DNA of 64,000 nt from Paramecium tetraurelia. Taxonomy: Eukaryota; Ciliophora; Oligohymenophorea; Peniculida; Parameciidae. The position numbers and the translations under genes are program-made. Location of the stretch: the NCBI RefSeq assembly GCF_000165425.1, contig NW_001799144.1, positions 481,224 through 545,223 on the forward strand. The letters run 5' to 3'. This document shows positions 36,297 through 49,564 of the stretch, one piece after another; position 1 is the stretch's first letter, and every line of letters begins with the position of its first letter. Under the pieces are notes generated by a model, which saw only the letters and a list, made by a program, of their open reading frames with translations, was not told where the DNA came from and made no database searches.

Positions 36297-37380
36297 TCAT
36301 TCTACTAAAATTCCATCTTTCCAAACTCCTCTAATGTCATGTCGATCTGACGTAGAATATATTCCTTAGCCATCAATCATGCCATCGTTGAATTCTCCTT
36401 CAAATTACTCTCCGTTTGTCAACATGAGGACTCCTTTTCCATGCATTTTGCCTTCATAGAAATCACCTAAATTAAATTATAAACTTCTAACCTTCATAAC
36501 TCAGCCATCCGTTCTCGATGTTCCCAAGATCCCTATAGTCATAAGGTCCCTAGATTTGTTCCACTTGGAAATTGATTAGTTTTCCCTGGCCATGATATTG
36601 ATTGTCTCTCCAATATCCACTATATACTTCATTCTCATATTGGTCAGTGAGCACTCCGAATCCTTCCCTTACTGCAGGTTCGTAACCCTGTCCTCGATAT
36701 ATAAATCCATCTTCGTATTGTAATGCCAATTGTGTTAATTATTATTATTGTTATTTATTTTAATCTGCCGGATTATATTTCTATACTAAATCTCTGGTTC
36801 TGTCAATAGCATCTTAGAATCTCTTCTCCAATTCATCTTCCTGTTACGTGTTGACTGGCGAAATGGATTTAATTTGGGGCGTCTACTATTAGATTTGTTA
36901 TTATTATGTTTGGTGATAATTTTATTGTGGGAAAATCTATTGAGGGGTTTGATTAGGAAGTGTGTACGTTTGAGGCTTTTATACCGAATATCTGGGAGCA
37001 GTTTATGGGAGCGTTTATTATTGTTGTGAACTACTTGGATAAATTAATCTTTAGTTGTTAGAGTATTGAGGGTTTATAGAATTAACAATTGGGAGTTGTT
37101 ATTAATGAATAGAATTTCGTTATTGTCTGGCAGGACTGGGTTGATAAATTTATTGGGATTGAACAGTGTAGACTGGTTAGGTCTGTCTGGGTTAGATTGA
37201 TGATTGATATTATTAATATTAGTATTATTGGGGTTATGGTTGTGTATAAATTACAAAAGCTGGTTGTGGTCGTCTGTAAGTTTGAGGTTGATACGGTGGT
37301 TAGTAATAAGTGGGTCTTTGTTGTGGAATTACAAATTATTTCGGTGGTGGTTGAGGAGATGTTAACAATTACTGTCTCAT
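36297..37380 (-). CDS. MORN-repeat protein with Pro/Gln-rich N-terminus
   Basis: Predicted 352 residues, one intron at 36467-36491 (25 nt). The C-terminal 130 residues carry MORN-type repeats: YRGQGYEPAVREGFGVL, YSGYWRDNQYHGQGKLI, YEGDFYEGKMHGKGVLM, FEGEFNDGMIDGQGIY. These bind phospholipids or scaffold proteins and are common in cilia and cortical structures. The first 200 residues are Gln/Pro/Tyr-rich low complexity (QYQYQQYQ, QQQQTLPQ), followed by a short coiled coil (EDELEKRFQDAIDRTRDLVQ). The start at 37380 is the first ATG in the open frame and lies 23 bp from the divergent methyltransferase. Confidence 0.8.
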
Positions 37381-37403
37381 TAATTTTATTGATAATAATT
37401 TTA
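37381..37403. promoter_or_regulatory. 23-bp spacer between divergent start codons
   Basis: A/T-only apart from one G, between the MORN gene (-) and the methyltransferase gene (+). Another case of divergent genes with almost no room for separate promoters. Confidence 0.4.
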
Positions 37404-38092
37404 ATGTATAGTGAATAAAATAAGAGAGTTATCAAATTAGACGAGGATGAAGAAAATACACCCGAAAACCTTATTACAATATACGAGAAGATGAATCTAG
37501 AGACAGCTGGTAAAATTTGGGAATGTGTACTACCATTTTCATTAATTTATAGTCTTTAATCTTGGGCAGATATCTAATCAAGCAATCGTATTTCAACAAG
37601 ATTGAACTGGCCAACAAGAACGTTCTCGAATTGGGTTGTGGAACTGGGATCTTGAGCATCATTCTAGGAAAGCAAGGTTGTAATGTTTTGGCCACTGATT
37701 TGCCACAGGTTGAAGCTCTATGTGAACAGAACATATCAAAGAATAACATTGCCAGTCAGGTCAAATTCAAAATACTTGATTGGAATCAAAGTAAGCACAA
37801 AACTGATTGTCTGATTGATAAAAAATAAATTGATATTCTAGTCGCTAGTGATCCAATTTATAACTAGAAAACCTTTGACTCCTTCTTTGCTCAATTGAAA
37901 ATATTGTATGAAGTGATACCCAATAAACCTATACTCTATCTGGCTCACAAATACAGACATGATGAATTTGATAAAATCCTAGAAGACAAAATTGAAGAAA
38001 CTGAGTTGTGGTTTAAAAAGGTTGATTCAGAACACTTGGATGATCTATGGAAATCATAATAGTGCGTAGTCTATAAAATAGGCAAATTTTGA
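37404..38092 (+). CDS. METTL21-like protein methyltransferase
   Basis: Predicted 220 residues with one intron at 37527-37552 (26 nt) splitting TAGKIWEC and SLILGRYL, the family 16 signature preceding the SAM site. The SAM-binding motif I is NVLELGCGTGILSI, followed by VLATDLP, and motif post-II DILVASDPIYN with the characteristic D-x-x-Y in place of NPPY. This matches METTL21/VCP-KMT/eEF-KMT class lysine methyltransferases, which modify chaperones and translation factors. The substrate cannot be predicted. The length is typical. Confidence 0.87.
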
Positions 38093-38126
38093 TTTGTTAT
38101 TGGTTTATCACATATATATTACATTT

Positions 38127-39860
38127 TCATAGTTTACTTTATGTCAACCAAGCATGTTCCTAAGGTTTCTTTTATCCATATGGGTTGATTCTCACATTTA
38201 CAATATAACTTTATTGAGGATTGCTAAGGATCTCTTTCATAGCATTATGCAACTGATCATGGGTTTCTACTAAAAAGCCCTTTCCTCCGAATGATTCACA
38301 CTTAAATTAATTGTAAAATGTACCAATTTCTCATATCTAGAATTAGGATTCAAGGCAGTCACTGGCTTTTCATTATTCTTTTCGGATAACTCATCCACAC
38401 CCACAAAAATTCCATTGTTGTTGATAATAATAAGGACCAAGGGCAGATTGTATCTAGTAGATGTCTCAAATTCAAATCCTGAAAATCCAAATGCACTATC
38501 TCCCAAAATGGCAAACACTTATTTATCTCTGAACACTAATTTGGATGCTATTGCAAATGGCAATCCTATTCCCATAGTACCAAATGTTCCACTATCCAAC
38601 TTTCTTCTTGGTAGATCATGTTCAATTATTGTTCTACCAACATCCATTGTATTGGCTCCTTCACCAACATAAACACAATCCCTTGGTAAATATTATTTTA
38701 TTATTCCAAATGCTATGCAAAATTATACTGATTAGTACCACTATAGTATTCTAAGGGTAGCTCCTTATCATTCATTAACTATTAATTTGTGAGAGTATTC
38801 TTGTTTCTCTTATCAAATAGTTTGTCAATCCATTATTTGTTACTAAATTACCAATTTCCAAATGACTTCTACAACTGATCAACCACCAAAGAAACATCTC
38901 CAAATAACGTTGTTGTTCTTCTATTATTGTTAAATTCCTCTGGGAAGTTATCAATTTAAATGAATTGGCAATTGTCATCAAACCTTGGTGGCAAACCAAA
39001 ATGTAATATCCAATTTAACCTTGCACCTACCAATAAAATAACATCGGCATCTCCAAGGGCTGTAGATCTAGCTGCAGATACATTAAGATGATTAGAATCA
39101 GGAACCACTCCTTTGCCCATAGGACTTGGTAAAAATGGCAATTTTGTTGATTCGATGAACTTGATCACCTGCTCCTCTGCTAAGCTGATACTAGCTCCCT
39201 TGCCTACAATAACCAAGGGTCTCTTTGCATTCTTTAATTGCTCAACTGCTTGAAGTATGTTTTTTGGATCTGCTAAACTTTTGGGTATTTATTCTAATGT
39301 GAATGAAGGTACTTTAATCAATTCTGTCTCGGGGATATTGCTCCTTAATAAATCTCCTGAGACCTCGATGTAAGTGACTCCAGGTCTGCCTACACAACTT
39401 TATCTGATTGCTTTTTCAATTAAAATGGGGGCTTATCTTAAATTGGTTATCTAAACACAATTATAGTGAAATTTACCTTGGCTCCGAATTTGATGTATGG
39501 CTTGACCATATTCCATTGGTCACACTCCTAAAATGCCCCATAGGATTATTGACCATTTTCTGAACTTCCAGCCACTATGACCATTGGCCATCCATTCACC
39601 TGAGCATTCGCAGCTCCTGCCAAAGCATGGATTAAACCAGGTCCACTAACTACTAAGCAGACGGCTGGCAAACGAGTAAGATATCCTATTGCTCCACATG
39701 CATAAGATGCTCCTTATTCGTTTCTAAAACCGTAGTATTCCATTCCTTAAGCCTGAAAGGCATAGCCTAGTTCAATGACTGGGACTCCAACGATGCCAAA
39801 CACATATTTCAGATGATTTTGAGCAAACGATTATGCGATGACTTAATTTCCTGAAATCAT
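38127..39860 (-). CDS. HACL1: 2-hydroxyacyl-CoA lyase (thiamine diphosphate enzyme) with SKL peroxisomal signal
   Basis: Predicted 552 residues with introns at 39451-39476, 38713-38738 and 38301-38323. The three-domain ThDP enzyme layout is clear: N-terminal PYR domain with [12 protein letters not shown], the catalytic Glu in GFRNEQGASYACG and [12 protein letters not shown]; central domain with [19 protein letters not shown]-terminal PP domain with [21 protein letters not shown]...NNNG, the Mg/ThDP motif. These favour 2-hydroxyacyl-CoA lyase/oxalyl-CoA decarboxylase over acetolactate synthase. The last residues are SKL, a canonical type-1 peroxisomal signal, consistent with alpha-oxidation in peroxisomes (formyl-CoA plus a shortened aldehyde from 2-hydroxyacyl-CoA). 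Confidence 0.9.
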
Positions 39861-40451
39861 TTTAATTAATCTATATATAATATTTATATATCTTATATAA
39901 ATAGGATATATTATAATTGCAATTGCTAAAGTAAGTAGAAACGAGTTATTAATTATATTTTATAAATGTTTAGTTAAATTATATAATGTTGAATTATGTG
40001 TACAAAAAAGAGATAATTCTGAGAGTTTAGCGAGTAGAGAGCCATTAAAACAAAAGTTTGAAAAGGGGAAACCATAATTATAAGAAAAAGAGAGGTAACA
40101 GAAAATTTTGAATTTTCTTGAATTTGTCTATTTTATCAGTTTTTTCTTCGTATGTAACATTTTTTGATCTTAATCTTATGGGTTTCTTGTTAACTTGATT
40201 TTTAAAAAACTTTGGATGGAATTAGGTATGACTTAGTTTTTAGTCCTATTGTTATGTGTTTGGTATAAAAATAAATGGTTTCTTATTTAAATTTAATTTT
40301 GATCACTTATTTTCATAGATTGGAGGTATTCTTTAATGAAAATGCAATAATTAAATGAAATTGTTCAGAGAGGGGTACAGATTGTAATTTATAAGTGCGT
40401 ATTGACTTAACAACTTAATAATAAATATTTATGAGTAAAATTTTGAAATAA
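39861..40451. other. Divergent intergenic region
   Basis: 590 bp between the lyase start (-) and the giant surface-protein start (+), the longest divergent spacer here. A 42-codon open frame (from about 39987, begins MLNYVYKKEI) followed by hydrophobic fragments could be a small spliced gene, but I could not join it convincingly. Otherwise AT-rich promoter DNA. Confidence 0.35.
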
Positions 40452-43400
40452 ATGTTGTGGTTAGTTTCGATGATGAGTTTTACGGTTAATGGGATAATTG
40501 ACATGTATAGAAGTTATTTATTTATAGACAATCTCATGTGAAAGGATGTTTGGATGCAAGTTGTACAAAACTCTGTTTATTGGGAGTTGCTGATTGTAGT
40601 AAGACAGTGCCAGTGTGTGAATACGGTTATTTCTTATTCAAGGAGAAATATTGTGTTAAATGGTATGGTTTGTATCAACTATTTTAAAAGTCCTGGATTC
40701 TCGTCAGATATGCGATTTGATTGCATGGACTGTTTAGAAAACCCGACCTCGTGGGCTGAAAACAGGTAATGCAGTTACGGATATGAAATAACAAATGGGG
40801 ATGCTTTGAGCGGTGTTTTCCAATAATAAAACGATTCCGCATCAAGTTTATATTTTATTGTAGCCTCTAATTAATAACCAACTAACCTGGTTGATCGCCA
40901 GGTAGATCTACCATATGTAGCACAATTGTGTGAGGGGTGTGACGAGTTTTGCGATGATGATACAGATGAAGCATGTAACTTTTTTGAAGATTATAATAAC
41001 AATGACGTTGACCCTCAAGTTGGAGTTTCTTGCTTAGATGGCTATTACTTTGAGAATGATAATTGTTTAAAATGTAGTCGCTATTGTATGCAATGCGATG
41101 AAAACGAATGTCAATAATGCTTCAAAGGCTATCTATTGAAGGAGGGTGGCACTTGTTTGGAGTGTCCAATTGGATGTTTGGATTGCAATTTTGGATTTGA
41201 TGGCATTACGATAGAATGCTATGAATGTTAACAGGAAGGATTTGGTGAATATTTTTTGCCTAGTTTATTTTTGGCGACTTGTGAAACTTGTGAAAGTGGA
41301 TGTTCAAAATGTGAATATATGACCTATGACGATACTATTTACCCGACATACTTGACTAGAGGTTTGGAGGTACCATTTGAAGAGGATGTTAATAAATATA
41401 TTAAGAGATGCAGATAGTGTAGAGGATCAAAATCATTTATTAATGCCAGTGGAAGAAGTTGCTCGAATTGTAACATAGCAGATTGCAAATAATGTTACTA
41501 GGATTTGGGCGGTGGAGTTACAACTTTGGATCCTGATTTCACTCCTAAGGATGGAGACTTTGATATCCTCTGCTATATGTGTTCAGTTGGCTATCAGTTG
41601 AGTGCAGATAAAAAGAGTTGCACTACTTAAACTGATCCCAATTGTGCAATACTCAATTCCGATGGTACTTGTTAATAATGTGCCAATGGGTTAATGTTTG
41701 ATTCTACTACCACTCCAGGGACATGCACAACCACAAAGTGCAGTTCAAAGATATTGAATTGTGTGGATTGCTTTTCCTATGATGAACCTGATGCCGATGT
41801 AACATATGATGAAAATGGGATTCCAGTCAGATCTTAAAAAAAATAAATATAGTGTACTAAATGCAGTCTCGGTTATTATCCTGATTTCTTTAGTGGAAAA
41901 TGTGTTAGATGCAAATAAAATTGCTAGCAATGTTGGTAGAATACAGATTCATATAACCTTACTTAGATTAATTCCGTTTATTAAGTCTATTCTTAAACGG
42001 CCAAATCATCCTTCCTAAATGAAGATTTAAATGATCCATAATGTACATTATGTTACAATGGTTATGACTTATACAATAACGAATGTTAAGGATGTGGTGA
42101 TGGTTGTCTATTAGAGTAAGTCTCAATGTGTGTTTTCGAATTTGATACTGCTTATTGTTCAAAATGTCCTCCAGGTTAAAGGTCCTTAGTAAATGATAAT
42201 AGTGACTGTGCTGACTGTCCACTCTATTGCGAAGGTTGTAGAGAACGAACCCAAAGTGAGATCTACAATATCAACCCATTATTCAACCCAAGTAATTCCG
42301 ATTTTCAAAAGTATTCCAATCTTTGTTACAAAATTATGAAAAATTTTGATGTAACCAAAAACTTATATCTCGACACTCTCACAAACATGCCCACTGCTTG
42401 TAATTATCCAGGCACTTCAAAGAAATGCTACTACACTTCAACTATCAACTTTGAATTAAATTGTGATGATGATGTAACTGTCCCCGATGCCTTGGACTTG
42501 TCATCAATCTTCAAAGGGAAATCATCAACTGCTACTCTCATATTGAAAGACATTGAAAAATATGAGAACTACTTGTTATTGAACAAAAATGCTGTATAGG
42601 AAGTCACTCTTCTAATTAATATTCATGGCTCAGAGTGCAAATTCACCAAACCTACTCAATTTAAGACCTAGCTCTAATAGAATGTGTTTTCATTATTAAA
42701 ACTGAATGTACACTTTACCTCCTCTACATCTGCCACCTTCTATTAAATAGGACATATTTCCTTCTCTAATATCAATAATTTGAGATTTGAAAATATTAAA
42801 TTTGCATATAACGATGATATAAAGTCAAAGATTAAAGATTTCGGTATAACTTTAAAAGGCAAATCAAGTGCTTTCACACTAATCAATTCTGAAATCTCAA
42901 AGGAAGATTCAATAGTTTAGGGTATGTTCTCCTTCAATTTTACAGGAGTTCAAAAACTTACTTTAGATTAGGTTGAATTTTTATACTTGTCACCTATTGA
43001 TCAATTCCTTAATTAAAATTTCACCTAGGAAAGCACTTACACTTTGTCATTAAATAAAGTCAAATTTACTAGATGTCGATTCCTGAATAACCAACAATTA
43101 TTTGATTAGAATCCTGTCAATAATACTAAAATAACCATCAATGATTTCACCCTCTTTAAATCAGAGTTTATTGGAACCAATATTTTCGGATCTCTAAATG
43201 GACAGACTTATGCAAAATTGGACTTGACTATTACAAATCTTAAGATCCAATTATGTACATTCTTGTAGTCCAGTTTTATTATAAGCAATTAATTAATAGC
43301 TAGCTCAATTTCAAACGTTGATGTTTACACAAGTTAATTCGTTGGTTCATATATTTTTATGCTGAATCACATAAACTTGTAGAACATCTTTGTAGGATCT

Positions 43401-46400
43401 AGCAAGATTTTGAACAATTCTATCATATTATCAACGTCTCCTATAGTGGATGCTATGGTTGTTCCAAAAAGTGTATTGTAATAATTTAAGATCAGCAATG
43501 TTCACTTTGATTAAAATGAGTGCAACACTATCAACTGCTTGATTTACTTATCAACTCCTATGAACGCATATAATGTCTAAGCCGATTTAAAAATTGAATC
43601 TTTACAGGTAATAAAATCTGCTACCTTAATTTACACATAAGTTATTAGATATATAGATTCTGCCATGTGTGTGTTCAAACAATTCTAGAATATTAAAATA
43701 TAGAAAATGAAAACAGTTGATAGCTATGGCTCAATAGTGTTTTATTTTGACCAAATAAAATCCATTGATGTTGATACCTTTTAATGTGACTCAGTTCAAT
43801 CTGAATTCATGACTGTAACTGATGAAAATGGAGATGAAATAGAGGTTAAAAACCCGTACAACAATTTGATTCCCTCTTCAGATTATTGTGCTGAATAGCT
43901 ATGGTCGTCAAACAATTATAACTTTTATTGTCTCTATGTTAATGAATATTCCCATGGGGTGAAAATGAACAACATCATAATAAGCAATCTGCTGTTGTTA
44001 GACTTTAATGCTATAGTCATACAATCCTATGACATTCTAAAAATGAAGACCAACAGAGTCAAGGACAATTTATAACAATTTTACTCTAACTATGAGAAAG
44101 AGGTCATCATAATCACAAATATCTATGCATTTAACAATACATTACTCGCCTATGATTTGGGATCACAATTGTCTTTACTATTAATTAAATCACAATAGGA
44201 ATAATAAATTATTATAAACAATGCACAATTCGAGAGCAATCACTTGCATAAGTCATCTTTATATCAAATGATGATTAGTGCTACTGTCTTAGTAGTTCAA
44301 TCATAATAAGCCATAATGAATATATCCTATGCTACATATGATTATAATCGAGCCACTAAATTTGAATACGGATTAAATTATGTTTTAGTAAAATCTCTTA
44401 ACATGAATAATTGCTGGTTTCGATCAACCAATCAATTTGAAGGAGTTTGGTTCAAGAAGTTAAATGAAAATTAAATGAATGATACTTTATAAGTTTGGGA
44501 ATTTTTTTAGGTAAAATCCAAAGGAGCTAATTTGTATTTAGTGACTCAGGAATTGAACATGAAGGATTGCTAATTTATTAATAGTTTTGGATTGGATGGT
44601 GCAGGAATATACATAGTGACATAAGGGGCTGGCAACTTATTGATAAACAATACAATCTTCAAGAACATCAAGACCAATTTAGATTAGAAATACTTGACCC
44701 AAGGCGGATGCTTATCAATTGATGCCAAAGCATCAGCGATGTCACTCACCTTATCAAATGTTAACATGGAAGATTGTGTGAGTAGATCCAAAGGTGGTTG
44801 CATTTGGGTGGGCTCATCAAAGAACCAACAATTAATTTAAATTAGTGACAGCAAATTCATCAAATGTCAATCATTGACTTCTTAATTCATGGACGTCTAA
44901 TTCTTTGATGTAGTTAATTAAATAATGTCTATGAACAACTTAAAGATTGAGAACAATAATCTACAAGAATTTTTGTCTCATGTACCTGATTTATCAGAGA
45001 CTGAAATTGATCAGTTCAAAACATCTGCCTCTGTTTACACATAAGTAAATGGATAATTGAGGATGAACCACATTTCCATATACAACATAGTTAACTAGAA
45101 CATTATCTATGCTGCCAACTTATACAGAGGATATTTTAATCAGATTTAATTTGTAAATAACACTATCTTTAGTGCTCCTCTGATGCGCTTTACCTTAAAG
45201 GATGAGTTAGGAACTGCCTATTTAGGTTCAATTACATTCTCTAATAATAACTAATTCATTCCTTAAAAAAAGTTTAGTATATGTACCAACTTATTTTTTG
45301 TAATCCCAACAGAAGCCTATGATGAATAAACTTGTGATCTATGGTAAGAGAACATCGCTCTGGTTGATTAAATATTTTCTGATTCCCTTTTAGTGATCGA
45401 TGATTTAGAATTGGATGATGAATACTTAGGTATGAATGACAAAACCAAATATGGATGGCAAGAAATAGAAAATGAATTGCAACCAACTGCTGACGATCTT
45501 CCACTCAATTTTGTATATGATTAGAATGTGAAGGATTGTATATTCTATCAACTGTTCAGTGAAATTTCAAACAGAACCTCCGCTTACATCTAAATACTAA
45601 ATATCAGAGAAGGGAATTAAATTAAAATAGAAGGGCTAGAACTAAGCAACAATGATTGCACTGTCTGTACCTATGGATTAGTATAGATTATCCAAGTTGA
45701 TAGAGCAGTTGATATCATAACTATCAATTATTTGCTTTGCGTTAACAATCATCTCTCTTATTTCGGATGTTTAGCGATTACTGAGGATAACCAATTGAAA
45801 GATATTCATTTCAATAAACCCTTATATGGAAGGAGATTACTAGCTCAAACCAATGACCAGTATTCGATATAAGTAAATAACTCAAGAATTATAAATAATA
45901 TGGCTGCTGTTGGATCTGGTCTAAGTGTCATTAGTTTGAATATAGTGTTTGATAATTGTGAATTCTCCAATAATATAGCATCACTAGTTGGGGCTGGAAT
46001 CTATTACGAATCAATCAATTCGTATATATAGATATTCAATTCTAAATTCAGCTACAATTAAGCTTAGGCTGGATCAGCCATCTATTTAGAAGGAACATAA
46101 TTGAGCAATCAAACCAAATGTAAGAACTCATATGTATAAAATATTGGCACATCAACTTATGAGGATCCTGTTGGATTGAAAATCACAATGAATGATTAGA
46201 AAATGCCCACCATTCCATTCTCTAAGTATACAAATGAAGATGGAGATGTTATATCGAGTACCATAGCTATGATAGATAAGGTGTCTACAGAAAAAGTGCA
46301 ATTGTTGAATTATCCTGAAATAACTGATCTCTTGATTGTACCTTCAGGACAAAAGATTGGAAATTACAAGTTTTATTTCATTGATACCATGGAACAGATA

Positions 46401-49400
46401 CCTTATGATTGGAATATGAAATTAATATATTTGAATAGATTTGATGAGAAGTTAGCCTAAGAATATTCTTCAGATTCATGTTAGATAGATGCAAGAATAT
46501 AGAACTTCAGTTTCTATGATAATTCCAAAGAATACATGAGTAACTTTACAAATTATGATACTTTGAATTACAATGTGGAGGATTCCTCTTTTGAACTGGA
46601 TAGCTTGATAATTACATTTGATCCATACATGCACGAAGATCTATATTTAGAATTGAGATGTATAATAATTGATAATATTATTTAGTTTATTGTCCAAGTG
46701 TGAAAAAACCTGTTTTGCAAGCTGAATACCCATATAATGTATTGTCCTAAAATAAAAACTATTATTTGTTAGCAAATATTAGAACTTACCCTTGTCAATT
46801 GGGGGAAGCTTACTACGACGGAAAATGCGAGGCTTGCGATATTAATTAAAAAAAGTTTAGTGTGGTGCCAAACTCACCTTCATGTTAATCAATTAGTTAA
46901 GAAAGTATGATTGATGTTACTCCAGTCGGAATCAAACTCAAATAAGGATGGTATAGACCTTACATAGATAATGATCAATACGAGTATTGCTTAAATCTTC
47001 CTGCTAATTGTAATGGCGGATGGATACCAGGCAATCCTTCATGCTATACTGGTCACATTGGTGCTTTATGTGAAAGTTGCGATCTATACGCTCTAAATAA
47101 TGACATTCGATATTCTAATACTGAAAAGTACGTCTGCTCTCCTTGTCAAAATACTAGAGATTCAAGCATAGGAATATTAGCAGGAAATACCATTGCAACA
47201 GTTGCTTCTATCACCTTATCCGTAAAAGGCACATACGAATTGGTCAATCAGTTTTTGATGGTTAAAAGCTTGGTTTTAATGGGAGCTAGATTCAACCAGA
47301 ATGCTAATCAATTGGCCACGCTCATCAAAATGTTGACAAACTATTTCTAGATCATACAAATCGTTAATCAGTTCTAATTAGTTTTACCTAAGGGATTAAC
47401 CAAAACCACAGATGCTGCAGGTAACCCTACGAAATCTAGCTCATTCAGTTTGGATTGTCTACTTGAACCTATGACAGACATCAATATGCTCTACTTTAGA
47501 ATGATTTGGGCTCTGATTATGCCCTGCATCTATTTGATCATATATTTTGTTTAGTACTTCTTTGGAGTCATGATTGGCAAAATTCCTTACAAAGCTCCAA
47601 TGATTACCACAGCCTTTATCTATATGTTCATTTTCACACAGCCAACTCTAGTAGGAGGGTTCATCTAATTGGGAAGTTCAAGAATCGTATCAGGAGTCAA
47701 TTGGGTTTAAGCAGATGTTGCTTATCGAAGTGATACTGATGAGCATTAACTATGGGTTGCTGCATTCGTTGCACCTATGATTGTCATCTGGGTTGCTCTC
47801 TTGCCATTGATTTTCCTTTATAGGGTTTACACCTATAGATTCCACTTGAATAATAGACATATTCGTTCGAGATGGGGATTCTTTTATAATGAATACGATA
47901 CCTCAGCCTATTATTGGGAGTTTGTGAAAATCTTTTAGAAAGAATTAATGGTTATCTTTCTCACCTTTTATGAGGATTACGTTCTCATCAAGGGGGCATT
48001 GGTAATTCTGGTCTTGCTTTACTATTCATGGATCTAAATTAATACTAAGCCTTATGCAAATAATGATCTTAATCATCTTGATCGTTACTCGACTATCGTA
48101 TGTATCATCACCTTATTGATTGGTTTATTAATTTACACCTCCCAGGAATATGACACCTAATATCTAATTATTATCATGTTTGTTTTATTAGGCATCTTTA
48201 ACTTGTTATTCTTGATACAAATCATATTTAAGATATTCGAAGGCTACCTGGTCAAACTTTCAGATAAGATCGACCCTATTAGAGATTAAATTGTAGCTCG
48301 CAAGCCTAATATCATTTATCAATATCCGAGTCTTAGAAAATTCCTAAGGAACAAGCAAAAAACTACTCAAAGAGTTAATGAACTTTGGTGTGCTTTGAGG
48401 TCTTACACAAAAGAACAAATAAGAAATAAGAGAAACAATTTACCTAAATACGAGCTAATCATCAATGCTCCCTATGATTTTGAGGCAGCAAAATTACCCA
48501 GAGACGTTGCAGCAGCCATCATTCCAATTATGGATGACTAAATACCAGAATATTTAATAAGTGGAGCAGCTAAGGAATTCTTGGAAAAAGCCAATGGATT
48601 TGCTGATACTTTTAAAGAAGATCAAAATCAAACTAAATAAGAAAAGAAGGCAGACAATAATAAGGATTAGGGATTTTTAGGTGGTTTAAAATCATATATG
48701 CCTTAATCTGTAAAAGATAAAATCGAGAAAGCAGAAAAAAAGATCGATGATGTTAAGAAAATGAAAGAGCAAACCGAGAATATTGTAGCCAAAGGAAAAT
48801 AACTAGGAGGAGTTAAGGATTAGCCTACAAATGAGGAGGAGGCAAAATTAAAATAGAATGAAGATCCACAATAAAAGTAGAATGAACAAGAGAAAGAGAA
48901 AGAGTAGGGAGGAGGAGGATTCTTCGGATCTATCAAATCATTTATGCCCGATAGTGTGAAAGAATAAATTAAGAAGGCTGAGGAACAATAAAAATAAATT
49001 CAAAAAAATATTGATGATGCAAAAAAAATGAAGGAGAAACTTGAATAAGCAGCTTAAAATAAAGACAACCTACTTTAAAATGGAGTTGATTTCATGCCTG
49101 AAGAGATGAAGGCCCAAATGAAGAAGGTTGAGGAAGAAAAAAAGAAATTAGAATAATAATATTAGCAAGCTAAAGAGATGGCAGAAAAGGCATAAAATAC
49201 TGCTAACAATATTCAATAGGGTAATGTCTAGGGATTTTTACCAGGTGACATCTAAAATAAATTAAAAGATTTAGAAGAATAGAAAAAAACTCTAGAAAAT
49301 AATTTTCAGTACTAATTGAATACCGAAAAGTCTCCCTTAGATATTGGTAATCAATCATAGCAACTTTTGTTGAATTAGGACAGTTAACTTGAAGTCTTTA

Positions 49401-49468
49401 AAAATGACCCCATGCGTATAACGAATAGCAACTTCTAAAATTTTGGTGATAATCTAAAGAAAAAATGA
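40452..49468 (+). CDS. Giant Cys-rich, beta-helix, polytopic surface protein
   Basis: Predicted 2,979 residues, introns at 40505-40527, 40663-40690 and 46661-46686. Order: signal peptide (MLWLVSMMSFTVNG); Cys-rich growth-factor-receptor/furin-like region to about residue 640 with many C-x2-C units (YCMQCDENECQQC, CPLYCEGC); a long Asn/Ser/Ile-rich right-handed beta-helix region to about residue 2030; another Cys cluster with CNGGWIPGNPSCYTGHIGALCESC; 7-8 TM helices between residues 2215 and 2570, including KELMVIFLTFYEDYVLIKG; and a charged 280-residue coiled-coil tail with two FFGS/FLGG-IKSFMPxSVK repeats. The ectodomain faces outside; the TM block resembles TRP-like C-termini of ciliate/algal surface proteins. 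Possible adhesion or sensory role; unproven. Confidence 0.85.
48660..48970 (+). repeat. Internal repeat in the C-tail of the giant surface protein
   Basis: Two amino-acid-level copies of G-F-L/F-G-G/S-L/I-K-S-Y/F-M-P-x-S-V-K-x-x-I-x-K-A-E, about 240 bases apart, each followed by a Lys/Glu coiled coil. A weaker third (VDFMPEEMKAQMKKVEEE) follows near 49090. Confidence 0.7.
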
Positions 49469-49564
49469 AAATATTCTATTGATTTAATTTGTTATAATAA
49501 TTATAAATAATTTATGGTAAATGGAAATGATTTCGTTAACTTTTCCAATAAAAATTAAATTTAC

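Noticed and set aside
37082-37435. Open frame on the minus strand reading as a Thr/Ile-rich membrane protein
   Set aside because: It is a shadow of the Gln/Pro-rich N-terminus of the MORN gene in another frame.
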